A stretch of 64,000 nucleotides of DNA from the NCBI GenBank assembly GCA_018340805.1, contig JACMZG010001914.1, forward strand, positions 17,933,906 through 17,997,905. The letters are read 5' to 3'. The position numbers and the translations under genes were made by a program. Below are positions 29,201 to 41,200 of this stretch, piece after piece. The notes beneath the pieces are model-generated. The model was not told the DNA's origin. It was given only the letters and a program-made list of their open reading frames with translations, and did no database searches. Within the stretch, counting starts at the first letter, position 1. Each line of letters begins with the position of its first letter. The stretch comes from Microvelia longipes (taxonomy: Eukaryota > Arthropoda > Insecta > Hemiptera > Veliidae).

Positions 29201-32200
29201 TATGCGGTTAGCGTTGATATAGTATACATTACATGTTGAATGTAATGAGGAAGGCTATTGTTTTGATAAATGTATAACTCTAACTAAGTATGACGTTATA
29301 AAATAATCGGGAACAGAGTACTCGGAACTTTTCTCGCCACATCGATTCGCTAGGTTACAAAAAAACTCCGGTCGCTCAACTAAACTAAAGATTGATTTTT
29401 GTACCACTTCCACTCTAGCAAATCCGCTAGGAGCTACGATGTAGTAATAAAATAATTTATTTAATGTAAATGTAATAATACAACAAAGCGTCATTCCAAA
29501 AGTAATGACGCTATAGTATAGTACAGTTGTGGAGATGGTTGAATTTTATTTATTTATTTTTATTTATTTATAATTTGTCAGATTGTCTTTTTTGAAGTAG
29601 TATTAAATCAGAGTGAAAGGAGGATCCATTTTTATTATAGTTATAGTTCACACCTTATATATATAACAGTAGTAAGGTGGCGAAGATCCTAATCTTAGCA
29701 ATTATATCTGTGGGACGCTTTTGCAGCCCCAAGAATGTCCTCACTCTTACCTATGAATTTCTTTCTCTATGAACCTGTCGAGTCCTTAATCAATTTGAAC
29801 ATCTGCCCATGGAGTTTCACTAGTCGTCGTCTAGAGAGTGGCAGATCCAACATATACTAAACTTATCTGACGCCCCAAAAGTGATCTGTCGATTCCTCCC
29901 AACTTCTCACTTGGGACACATTGGCTCTGCCTTTCTTCATAGCATACAATGTCTTGAAGCGCAATGACTATCAGATACCACCAGGTTCTTTAAGCTCTTC
30001 CTCCCCAAAAGGAGTCCATATATCATGGCTTTGTTGGCTTTCTTCACATTTTCCTAGCTTATCTGCAATTAGCTTTTTGTTGAAGAGTACTTCTGGTTTT
30101 CCCATCGCCGTCTCTAAAGGAGTGACTTTCTTCTGTAAGTCTATAGCTTGTTCTGGTCCTTGAGGGTAGAGGAGCCTTCCCTGCTAGTTCATCAGCGGTC
30201 TTGTTCCCTCTATCCAGAATGACTGGACCCAAACCAGTGTAACTTTTTTTTTTTAAGTAGCTCTAGCTGTTTTGAATTCTCCTGCCAGTGCGCTGTAGAC
30301 ATGGGTGAGTTAGTGCTTGATTCAGGCTGACTATCTGAGTATAAAGATGCTTTTATCTTGAATGTCTTTTCTAGTAAATTCCCGAAGTTTTTAAAATAGC
30401 AGACCTCGGATTGATACACAGTTGTAGATTTCTAGTGTGTAATATCTTTCTCTTCTAACTCCTGATATACGTCCGCTCCAGCGAAACCGTTGTTTCATCC
30501 TCGGTCTCAGTAAGCAGATGAGAGGTCCTTAGGAAGGATGCTTCCACCTTCTATGTTCTTGAAGGAACCCTAGAGGTTAGGATCGCTTAAGCTTGAGAGT
30601 ATTTGGTGGCTTAGAATCCCTGCTTTTAAGATAGGAATTTCTCTTTTCAATTATTTTAGAAACCTTGACTGCCCATAGTCCCTGTCTTCATCTTCCAATG
30701 ACTGTTAGTTTCCAGGCTCAGACAAGTCCAGGCTTCTCTTGATACAGATATTAAGGGGGGTAGCCCAAGAATAACGTCCGGGTAGCTGAAGGAGTAGATT
30801 TCATACAACCACAATGCCCATGTTCCTATCATTTTTTTCCTATTCCATTTTCCTATTTTTTTTCTTTATGTAATGTTTCTCTACAGAGAGCCACAGACAA
30901 TTGCTCCGAATTGGATCTTTGGCCGGCATAGCTGTGTGATCCATTCATCATTTTAGCGAAGCCCCCGTCTTACTTTACTTTTCTCCTTAATTGCCACTTA
31001 TTGAGGTCGCTTTATGGACTACTTTTTCTACTGTACTTTCTAACTTAGTTTAGGATCCAAAGTCATCCACACATTTGACTTCACTCCTCAAAACTAAATG
31101 CTTCCCAAAAAGGTCAGGGGCACCTTACTCTTTTAAGTTCTTTTGTTAGTGAATAGCATGAGATCCGTCTTATCTGGGTGATGAGAGGCCGACTCACTAC
31201 ACACTTTTCAATACTTTCAAGCATATGCATGCGTTCACATATTGTAGCCAGAAACTTCCCTGTGATCAGTATAAGCCTATCGTCGGCATATGCTTGGGCA
31301 TACAGATTATTTTCATTTAGTCTCACTAATAAACTTGTCCATAACAAGCCTACAGATTGAGGAGACATCGTACATCTTGAGAGCGCCTCTATCACTACAT
31401 CCTCAGTTGATTTTCTCATGCTGTAGTTATAACTCTATTTTTTAGAATGTCGCTGACATTATTTGAGGAGGGCATTCTTTTCTAGAAGGATTTTTCAATT
31501 ACTTTGCACTAACTTTATCAAAGGCTTCAAAAATCCTCTACGTCAAAAAAGAGTGATATTCCAATGTTTTGGTTTTGGGCTTTTTCTATTCTCAGGAAGG
31601 CATGTAAGTAATTTCCATAGGATTTCCACCAATCTCTCAAGAATTTAAGCATGAATGAAGATAACTTATAGTCCAAGTTTTAGCTGAAGTAGAGTCATTC
31701 TTCCCTGGTTTACTCGAGACTTCTTCATATCTTAGGTATGTTCCATGCGATGCTGGCGCAGAAATGTTCTTGAGTCTAGCGAGAATAATGTCCTGCCTAG
31801 CGATTACAGGGTATATACCATCACGACCTGGGGCATTATAAGGACTGAACTGACATAGAGACCACCACATGGACTCCTCCGAGACGATCCGGCGCAGAAC
31901 CTTCTTCGTTCCTACAGGGTAAGACATCTGTTTCTAGGCTCGGGCTCCTGGATACCGCCAGACGAGCACCCAAAGTGAGTCCTATCCAAACATTTTAGGT
32001 TACTTTATATGACACCTACTTTGATCAGATTTTGCCCACACGTAGGCGATCGGTTTGTACTTAAAATGGGTCGATTCCCACCAAAGTGAAACTAAAATGT
32101 CTACATATCTCATATTGTAAAAAATTTTTCTTCAGTACTTTCCATTTAACTTCCTTCAGCACCTTATACTTTAAAATATAGAATAAAAACAAAACAAAAA

Positions 32201-35200
32201 GAATTATTGACTTATTATTTACACTTTGTAAATTATCTTAAATCAATTTAAAATTTTACAATGATTATAAGTAGTAAATAAATGTTTTTCATTTAGTGTA
32301 ATTAAATTAATACTGAATAAATTTGACTGTGACATGTCAGAAGAGCAGTAAATTCAGCGACAAGGCTGATTCCAATGGATATGGCAGCCACACTGCATAC
32401 ACAAAGAGACTAATACTTAGAGAGAGTACATAGGCAGAATAACACAGTGATAAGGGGTCTGGAAGTAAGACAATTTCGGTAAGTGCATAACTCTACTTAC
32501 TCCACTATAGTCCTCTAGAAAGAGACTAGATACTCCCATCCCTCTACAATCCTATCGTAGCAACGGCGGGCATTTTTCAGTGAGTCATAAAATCACTTTA
32601 TCAACACAGATAATTAAAGAATATATACTATAGTATTAATAAAACTTATTTAATTCATTTTACTCAATTTTATAAAATTATTATATTTACGTTGAATTCT
32701 AATAGTATGGAAATTGGTATATTGGGATATTGGTGACGGCATTTTTGCTTTTAATGACGGTATATACCAACTTTGCTTTTAAAAAATAAAAGATTCGTTA
32801 TTAGAAGAAACTCAAAAGTTTAAAGGTTAAATTATGCTATTATTACCTTGGATACGTCAATTTAGATGCATTCTTATTTATTGCCAGTGAAACTGGCAAT
32901 AATGACTGTCATAATCTTTTTCATTTTTATTTCTGTATTCTTCATTAAGAAGCAAAGATTTGCATTGTACTTTTATTAGTATTTATGCAAAAAAATATGT
33001 TATTTATTTATTTTAAAACAGTTATGCAGCTACCAAGGAATGATAGAGCTACTGTACTCCCTCTAAGTATTAGTTTCTTTGTGTACAAAGATCTAGGTAG
33101 AAAGGATCTACCTGATAATACTTAAGTATTGTATTTTACTCTATTATAAATAAAAATAGAATAAGTGTAAAAAATAGTTCTATTAATATATAAAGAACAA
33201 TCATACTTAGTTAGAATGTTATAGTATGTTATCAATTATAATAAAATGAAATAAACACATCTAATGTTCAAATAAAGCTGCCATTTGGATTAGTTGATGC
33301 ACGAAAGACCTATCAAGTACAGTTAAACGTGAAGTAGACAGTCCCGTGCGAATCCCAACACTTACTTTTTGACATGATTTGACAAAACAGGTAAAATAAA
33401 AGGTTTAAGTAAGATGATTTGAGCATGGAAAGTGTTCCAATAATAGTGTTCAGACAGTTTTAATGCAATATTAATACGTTTCAATCCTCAACTAACAAAA
33501 GATACTCGTATATGAGAAAAATGCTTTACATTAGGTTTTTTACTATCTGATACTGCATCTATGAAAGCAATAAGTAAAAAGTCAGGACTATCTAATGATA
33601 GGTCCAGACTTTTTTTATTACTTACTGGCTATAGTACAAATAGCTTTTTCAACCTAAATTAAAATTTTGAAGAGCAGTAACTCATAAAATTAAAATAGCA
33701 AAAACATTTACATTCAATACGTATAAAATATTGTTTAATTTTCATTATAGGATGACGCATACATTTTCATTTTCTAAAAAATAGTAAGTACACTATAGAT
33801 AATGCAAATTTGGCTTCTAGCAATATACTGGGCTTATGCACGTGCCTGCTAGGTATGGCCAAGAGGCAGATTGTACTCAGTATATTATATATATATATTT
33901 ATTATATATATTATATTATATATATATTATATATATATATTTATACACATTGGCAAGCTAAAAAAAGGGCGGATGTCATGATATAAAACTTTTCAAACTG
34001 TGGTAATTTAACACGTCTCATTAAACTAATTCGGCGGTACATTCAACACTCACTTCTTCTCACTCCGTCGGACTTGCGTAAAATGGTATACTATCTTACC
34101 CCCTAAGTCGCCACGGCGTTTAATGTTAATTTATCTTTTTTAATGTTGGTATGTTGGTAATGTGTTTACGAAATTATTTTTCTACGGTAACTTTAAAGTT
34201 TATGTAGTATTTTATTTTTTTTCCAAAAAAAATGTTTTTTGCTTATAAAATGAATTAATGTGTTTAAAATATATTAAGCTTGTAAAAATATTTACTTTAA
34301 TCTAAATATCGAATAAGAATTTAATAAAGAGGGAATGGGTGAGGACGTGGGAGAATCGGAACGTTCTAAAGTTGGGTCGTTAAGATACAGTGGAGTTTTA
34401 GTTAGAAATATCTAAGGTTAACAGCTGCTTAGAGTTCAATAGATGTAAGAGACTTGAAACAAACAATTCCGTGCAGGTAACACAATGCCTAAGGAACGTG
34501 ATGCTACAGCTGTCAGTACATCTCGTGACAGTTAGAATGAATCTTATGAGTGTTGCTCTAGTGATATGTCAACACGGCATTTTTACGTCTGACGTCACAC
34601 AACACAGGTCGATGCCGTTTTCAGCCAAAGAAATGTTTAATTTTTTTGCTGTTCATCAAAAGTATAAGTTTTTCCATTCAATATTTTACAGGGTGTTCTT
34701 TTATATGACGTACGTAAAGTATGCAATTAAAAATGTGAATTCTTATTGAAGCTTACTGAAAATATTTTTATGGAAATTGAAACATAATGAAATATTATAT
34801 GGATCATTTCTGAACAGTGTCTTATCCTGGACACAAACCAGTGAAACCAAAATCACTAATTTCCATAATTTTTCCAAGTCTCTTATTTTTTCCATCAATG
34901 TATTAGAAAAAATGAATGGTGTATCAGCAATTTATTGTGTAGAAAATTACACAATTGAATTGTTATAAAATTGTTCGGGATATGACATAATTCTGAATAA
35001 TATTATAAGGTATGCTCCAGTTTTTCTTTTTTAGTTCTGTAGAAAACTATTTGTAAAAAGACTGCCGACAGGCCAGAGATTACAACAAATGAGTATTTGA
35101 TCTTCTAGTGGTAAATTTTACGCGATACTTCACGCGAAGTGATTTAATCAGGGTGGTGTATTTAAGATACCACCATGTTAAAATAATAACATATGTGTAT

Positions 35201-38200
35201 AAATCTAAAAATATTTAAGTATTCAAACGCCTAATTTTTCATAATATGCATTTTATTTAGTATAGATTAGGAAATTAAAATGAATAAAATAAATAGCTAT
35301 AAGCAATACTATGTAATATATAAAGGTATAAAAACATTTAAATTAAAATAATAATAAATGAAAAGTAATTAATTCTATAAGAGTTGTACAAAAACTCTAT
35401 AAAAATAAGTAATTAAAATTTAAAAAATAAAATAAAAAGTAGAACTTTAAAATGTACAGTGGAATAAAGATAGAAATTATCAGTCTAAAGAAAAGAAATA
35501 GTGTTTTTTTAACTCTAAACCTCAACATTAACCATTGGTTATTAATTTACAGTTTAATTAACTTAAAATAACCATGGTCCAGTTAGGTTAACAAACCAAC
35601 TGTTGCAACTTGAAACTAACAAGAATAGATATACATTTTGCTAAAGCGTCAGTGATGTAACTGTATTACACACTGATTTTATACAACTAATAGGTGTCAT
35701 ATGGCATGGCGTTTAACGAATTTCCATTATTCATTTAACATGGATTAGTACACGCTATGACTCACGACAATCCAAACCAGTTAATTATTTTTTAGCGTTT
35801 TGATCAACTTTGTACAAATAAGCAAGTAAGTAACGTAAGAAAGTGAAAAAATACAAGTGTGAATACCGTCAATACACTTGTAAATATTGCAACATAGAAA
35901 AGGCGAAGAAAAAATTAACACCATAAATGTTGAACTGAAAGATAAGGACGCAGATACAAGACACTCATAAACAGTCAAAGAGACTAATACTTAGAGGGAG
36001 GATACATCTCTTATCATTCCTTGAGTAGCTAGGTACCTGTACATTGCTGCTGCATTTTTTTTATTTTTTAAAATAATTACAATTTAACGTAAATATTATA
36101 TTATTTTTCCACTATTATCTGTTGTATAAAGTGATTTAATATGACGTCATTGAAAAATCGCCGTTTGTCGAGAGGATGCTATGATAAAAGTTGTAGAGGG
36201 GTGGGGAGTATCTAGTCTCTCTATGGAGAATCTAGTAGGAGTAAGTCCCATGGCACCTAGTGTGAACAGTCTCACTTCCAGATCCCTTACCACTGTGTTA
36301 TTCTGCCTATGTACGCCCTCTAAGTATTAGTCTCTTTGTATACAGTGCTTATATGCCTAGCCTAGCTTATAAGCCTAGCTTATAGGAGCCCATCCCTACT
36401 CGCACTACTGTGCGAGTAGAGACGGGAGAGAAAGCATCATCTCCATCTGATTCCTAACCCCCACTCTTCCTAGTACACATTTCTTTTTTAATCTTATTTC
36501 ATACTAAAGTACACAGATCTAGTTTTTGTTATTATTAACAGATTGATACCTTTAATGCTCATAATAGAACAAATAAATAAATCGAATACATACGCGCAAA
36601 AGATAAGCAGTTATCCTTCCATTTGACTAATTAAACACAACCTTTTAATTGCTGGCTCATAGTTTGTTACATCTTTTGGTAGAGTTCTACTTAAAATGTT
36701 AGTAGACCCAGTTTGTACTTCAGGGTTTATAGGAGAAACAACAAGAGAGCGTATTTTCTCATTGATAACCACCGAGCCAAACGCTGAAAGCAACGTAAAC
36801 GCTATATTCTTCATGCACATAAATTTATCAGGTAACGTTGTCCAACAATTCAGTACATCATTTCCTCTATCAGAGGAATATTTACAAATATTGTACCTTA
36901 AATTGATAAATTTATCCCTTATAAATTGACATTTTTTAAATTCAGCACTCTGCAATTTAAGTAATTTCAAATCTAGCATAGAAAAATAACGATTTAAATC
37001 AAAATGACTCAAATCTACTTTATGTGGATCGACTAAAAATGGTAGTAAGGCTTCAATAGCATATAAGCTATCTAATCTTTCGGAAAATTCGTGAAAAAGT
37101 AATTCAGTATAATGCAATGATTCGCCGGTAGAAATTTTATGCTGATCGTAAAATGTCTTTAAAAATGGTAATTCCTGGTAGGAATTAGTTGATACGTCTG
37201 AAATTAATGCCTTTATCCTCATAATAAACGCTTTCCAATGATCATAAAGATCGTATAAAGTTTGACCTTGGCATTGACTTTCTAGATCATTTAAATGCCA
37301 GGTTATATCTGTTAGGTACATAAGCAAGTTGAGCCAAATCAAATCAGTGAGCTCCGGAAAGTCGTACTTTTTGTCGTGAATTAATTTTTTGATTTCAGGA
37401 AGATGCTCTACAAAACTAGACAAAACTTGACCTTTCCCAAGCCATCCCATTTTTGAATAAGATTTAATTCCGATTTCTTCTAATTTAGGCTTAAAAATGG
37501 CTTCTATTTTGGTCGAATTGCTCATCGCAAACTTTAACACCCTTTTGACGGAATCCATGACAACGAGTAAGTTTTCATCAGATATATCAGAAATAAGACG
37601 TTCTTGATCTATTAAACAGTGATACTTTAATACTTCTCGACCCACTTCACCTTCTAATAATGTTAGAAAGCCGTCTATACTTTCAACAAAGACAGATGAA
37701 TTATCAGTTATAACAGAAAACAGCTTACTAACAGGGTTAATATGTAATTTTTTAAAACTACCTAAGACGAATTGCAGGATTTCAGAACCGCTAGGTTCAT
37801 ATTCAAAAGTTTTGTAATCACACAACTCTTCAAAGATAAAATCACTTCCACAGAATCGAATAACCATAATAATTTTAGTCTCTCCTTCATCTTCTCCCTC
37901 TTTAAGAAGCTCAATAGCCAAACTAAAAGCTGGAGCTTCCTTTAAACTAGTAGTCCTCAGATTCTTAAATGTCGATGCTATTTCAAGGTATCTTAACTCA
38001 AGCACATTTTCTGATGTAGGCAAACTATTTAATCTGTCTAGGATTTTCTTTTTGTTGGGTAAATCACAAAAAAGTATTTCAGCACAGGATATAAAAGCGT
38101 CTTTAATAAACTCTCCGTCCGAAAAGGGTCTTCCACTCTTTGCTATTAATTGAGACAACATGTAACTACTCTCGACGGCTAATCTTTTTTCTTTCGCCGT

Positions 38201-41200
38201 CAATGTATCATTTCTTAATATAACTGTATGTTTCCCTTCCAAATTACTAGCAAGAGACCCAGAATACGAGGAAGCGTTTTTAGACGATTCTTCATTATTA
38301 CTGTGTAAATAAGTTGATGAATTAGTTTGGGTTTGTGAGCGACTTGCTGAAAAATGAGAGACTGGCGCGACGCTCTTACTATCATCCAAGATATCAACAA
38401 TATCAGAAGCTTTAACAGGTTTAACTTTAGAAGATTTAGCCCGGATTGCTTCTAACCAAGAAGAAGTATCATTTAAAGCTTTACATTTATTAAATTCTTC
38501 AAAACTTTGCTGGATCGCCGAAGTCTTTTCTTTATCACATTTAAATACGTTAGAATGTTTCATTACATAGTGCGGTTTAAGACTTTTAGACTTTAGAAAG
38601 TACGTAACGCCACATAATAAACATATCATACTACCATTATCTTCAATAAAACCATAGTTGTTTAATTTATCTTTAGCTTGCGATTTGCGTCTTCTTCCAA
38701 CATTACACTTATCAGTAGGTAGGGTTTGAGATTGTAGTGGGGATGCAACAGGTTTATCACTCACGCCAGAATCAACTCTATTTTCATCGTCTGAATCAAA
38801 TAACTCTATTACTTCTGATTTGCGATAATCTGGTTCAAACTTTTCAATATCCATATAACTACTAAAGACACGATCGATAACTCCGATAGATTGATCTTCC
38901 ATAGCGGTTAGAATAAACACAATAAGTATAAGAATAAGATAATACACGTGGCTAACGATAAGAAGAGACTAGTTGAGAGAGGAAATGTACAGCGGATGCG
39001 ATGAGAGTTGATTCAACAAAAGTGGGGACTCGGGTACAGGTTCAGAGTGGTGGGAGATGCCACGCTAGATAAGAATTGAAAGAAAGGAATACAAGGCCAT
39101 CGACTCCGGACTCTAGCCCTCACTCTACCAACAGTCTCCCTTAGTAAAATCTACATCTATCACTTTACTTCAGGAGTGAACTCGGTGCGGAGATCCTCAC
39201 CGAGATCACAAACTTTTTTTAAAACAAATATAGTTTTGATGAAGTCCAACAATATTATTCAATTTCCTAACTCCAATTTCTCTTTTTGTTTAGTACAAAC
39301 ATTCATTGCTAAATTTGTTTCTAAATGTTTAATTTTAGTTCGTTAATGAAAACTATCATAAGTTAGGTTTTTTGAGACCGTTTTGTTGTTACGGGAAATT
39401 ATTTCCTTGAAATTTAGTAATTTTATACCCCAATTACGTAACTGAGAAGTACATTTGTTGTTATTATATAGGACTACATGCATGCCAAATTTCAAAACAG
39501 TCTAATCATTTTTCCGAGTTAAATAAATTTTTGACATTTTTGCTGAGTCACTAATGCCGGTTATTGACGGCATAAAAAATTCATTTTCGGAAAGCACAAC
39601 TAACAAGAGCTAAAGATGTTTTATTGTTCCCATATACCCACGGTGTACATAAGGAAAAGTAAATATCTAAGAATACTAAAATCTAAAAAAAAACATAATT
39701 ACAAAAGCTTATTTACACGAAGTTGTTCTTCAAAAAGCTGTCGCTCCATTCGGGTTTTTTGGGGTCTCTTCTGGATAAAGTCTCCTACAGTAAAAAGGAG
39801 GTAGATTTGAAAACTCTACATTAATGGTAACGTTCGAATTATAAATGAATTCTTATTTTACAAAGATAATTTGTATTAAAAGGAAAATTATGTAAAATCC
39901 AGGGAGAATATGGAAAATCAGTAAAATGATACTTATAAACAGAGTTACCAACATTAAATAAAAAATTGAAGAAAGAAAAAAAGGAGAAACATTGGCTACA
40001 CTGTCAAAACAACCGCTATTTTAGATTTTAGCCCGGCGAAAAAATAACCTTTTCTTTTGCTTCATTTATGTTTGTTTTGAATAATTTTTGTTTATAGATA
40101 ATTTTATTAACTATAGGACACATTTAATTATTGTATATTGATGAAGATGACAATGAAAGATGCACAAGGTGGCTCTAATAGTGAAGATTCGGGGGATGAA
40201 GTGGTATGTCATCTTAATCAATGTTTTAAAAATAAGTTCTCAGTCGAATTTAATTAATTTTTGTCTTACATAAGCAAAAATTAATAATAACAATTGATAA
40301 TTGTATTTAGAACTGTACATTCCTTGAATATTAATGTATTCCACAGTCTGACTACCTACTGGGACCTGGTACTAAACTACCCAAGGAATGCTTATTATAT
40401 TTGCATTGAGTAAAGTGATGTAGAAAATCATACAGTAGAGGTGGGGGCGCGGGACACAGTAGTCCAACTCCCTGGTTTGAGGTGGTCCTAAAAAAACAGG
40501 GAATAGTTACTTCAACTACCGCACTGAGCGCTAGTTTTCACCTTGTACAACTGTTATCAATATTTTTATCAGTTTTAAATCGAGACGTCTAAAAACTAGA
40601 ATGTAAACAAGACATATTTTCTGAACATTTTTAGTTGTTTATAAGATTATTTGTTTAGAAAATAAGATAAATTTAGCACTTTTTCCATTAAAAGAACTAA
40701 TAAACACGCAAATTTTATTATAATATCAGGTCTAGTTAAAAATAACACAGCGTTTATACAAATACCTTTAGTGGAGAGACTGTTGTTTATATTTAATAAT
40801 TTACTCCACAGTTCAGTGTTTTATTTATTTATTTACAGCGTTTATATTTGTATAAGATTTTATGAAAATTATACATTTAAAATAATTAATAAGATTTTTA
40901 ATATTGTTAAAGATCCCTTTAAATAATTTAAATCCTGAAAATGAAGAACTAATTATTTTATATAAGCCGTACAAGGTAAACCAACCTGCCTCTAGTGGAG
41001 AAACGGTGAACTTAAAGCAGGACCATTTAAACCGGCTTATTCCAGGGGAGTCGGACCACTGTGTCCCACGCACCCACCCCTACTGTTTGAGTTTTTACAT
41101 CACTTTAGTATTGAGCCATCTTTTAAGATCTATATACTCATAGTGTATTACATTTGTAGATCATACTCAACCACCTATTTAAATATGGTTGAATGCGCTG

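Noticed and set aside
34471..34749. 92-codon open frame and a nearby ATG reading MPKERDATAVSTSRDS
   Set aside because: The second frame stops after 16 codons and meets more stops. Neither shows a recognisable domain or splice support.
36696..36929. Plus-strand open frame of 77 codons
   Set aside because: Antisense shadow of the hAT-derived gene.
38903..39200. Terminal inverted repeat of an intact hAT around the 763-codon gene
   Set aside because: I looked for CAAAGAGACTAATACTTAG or CAGTGGCGG ends upstream of the gene. Only unrelated short inverted repeats were found.
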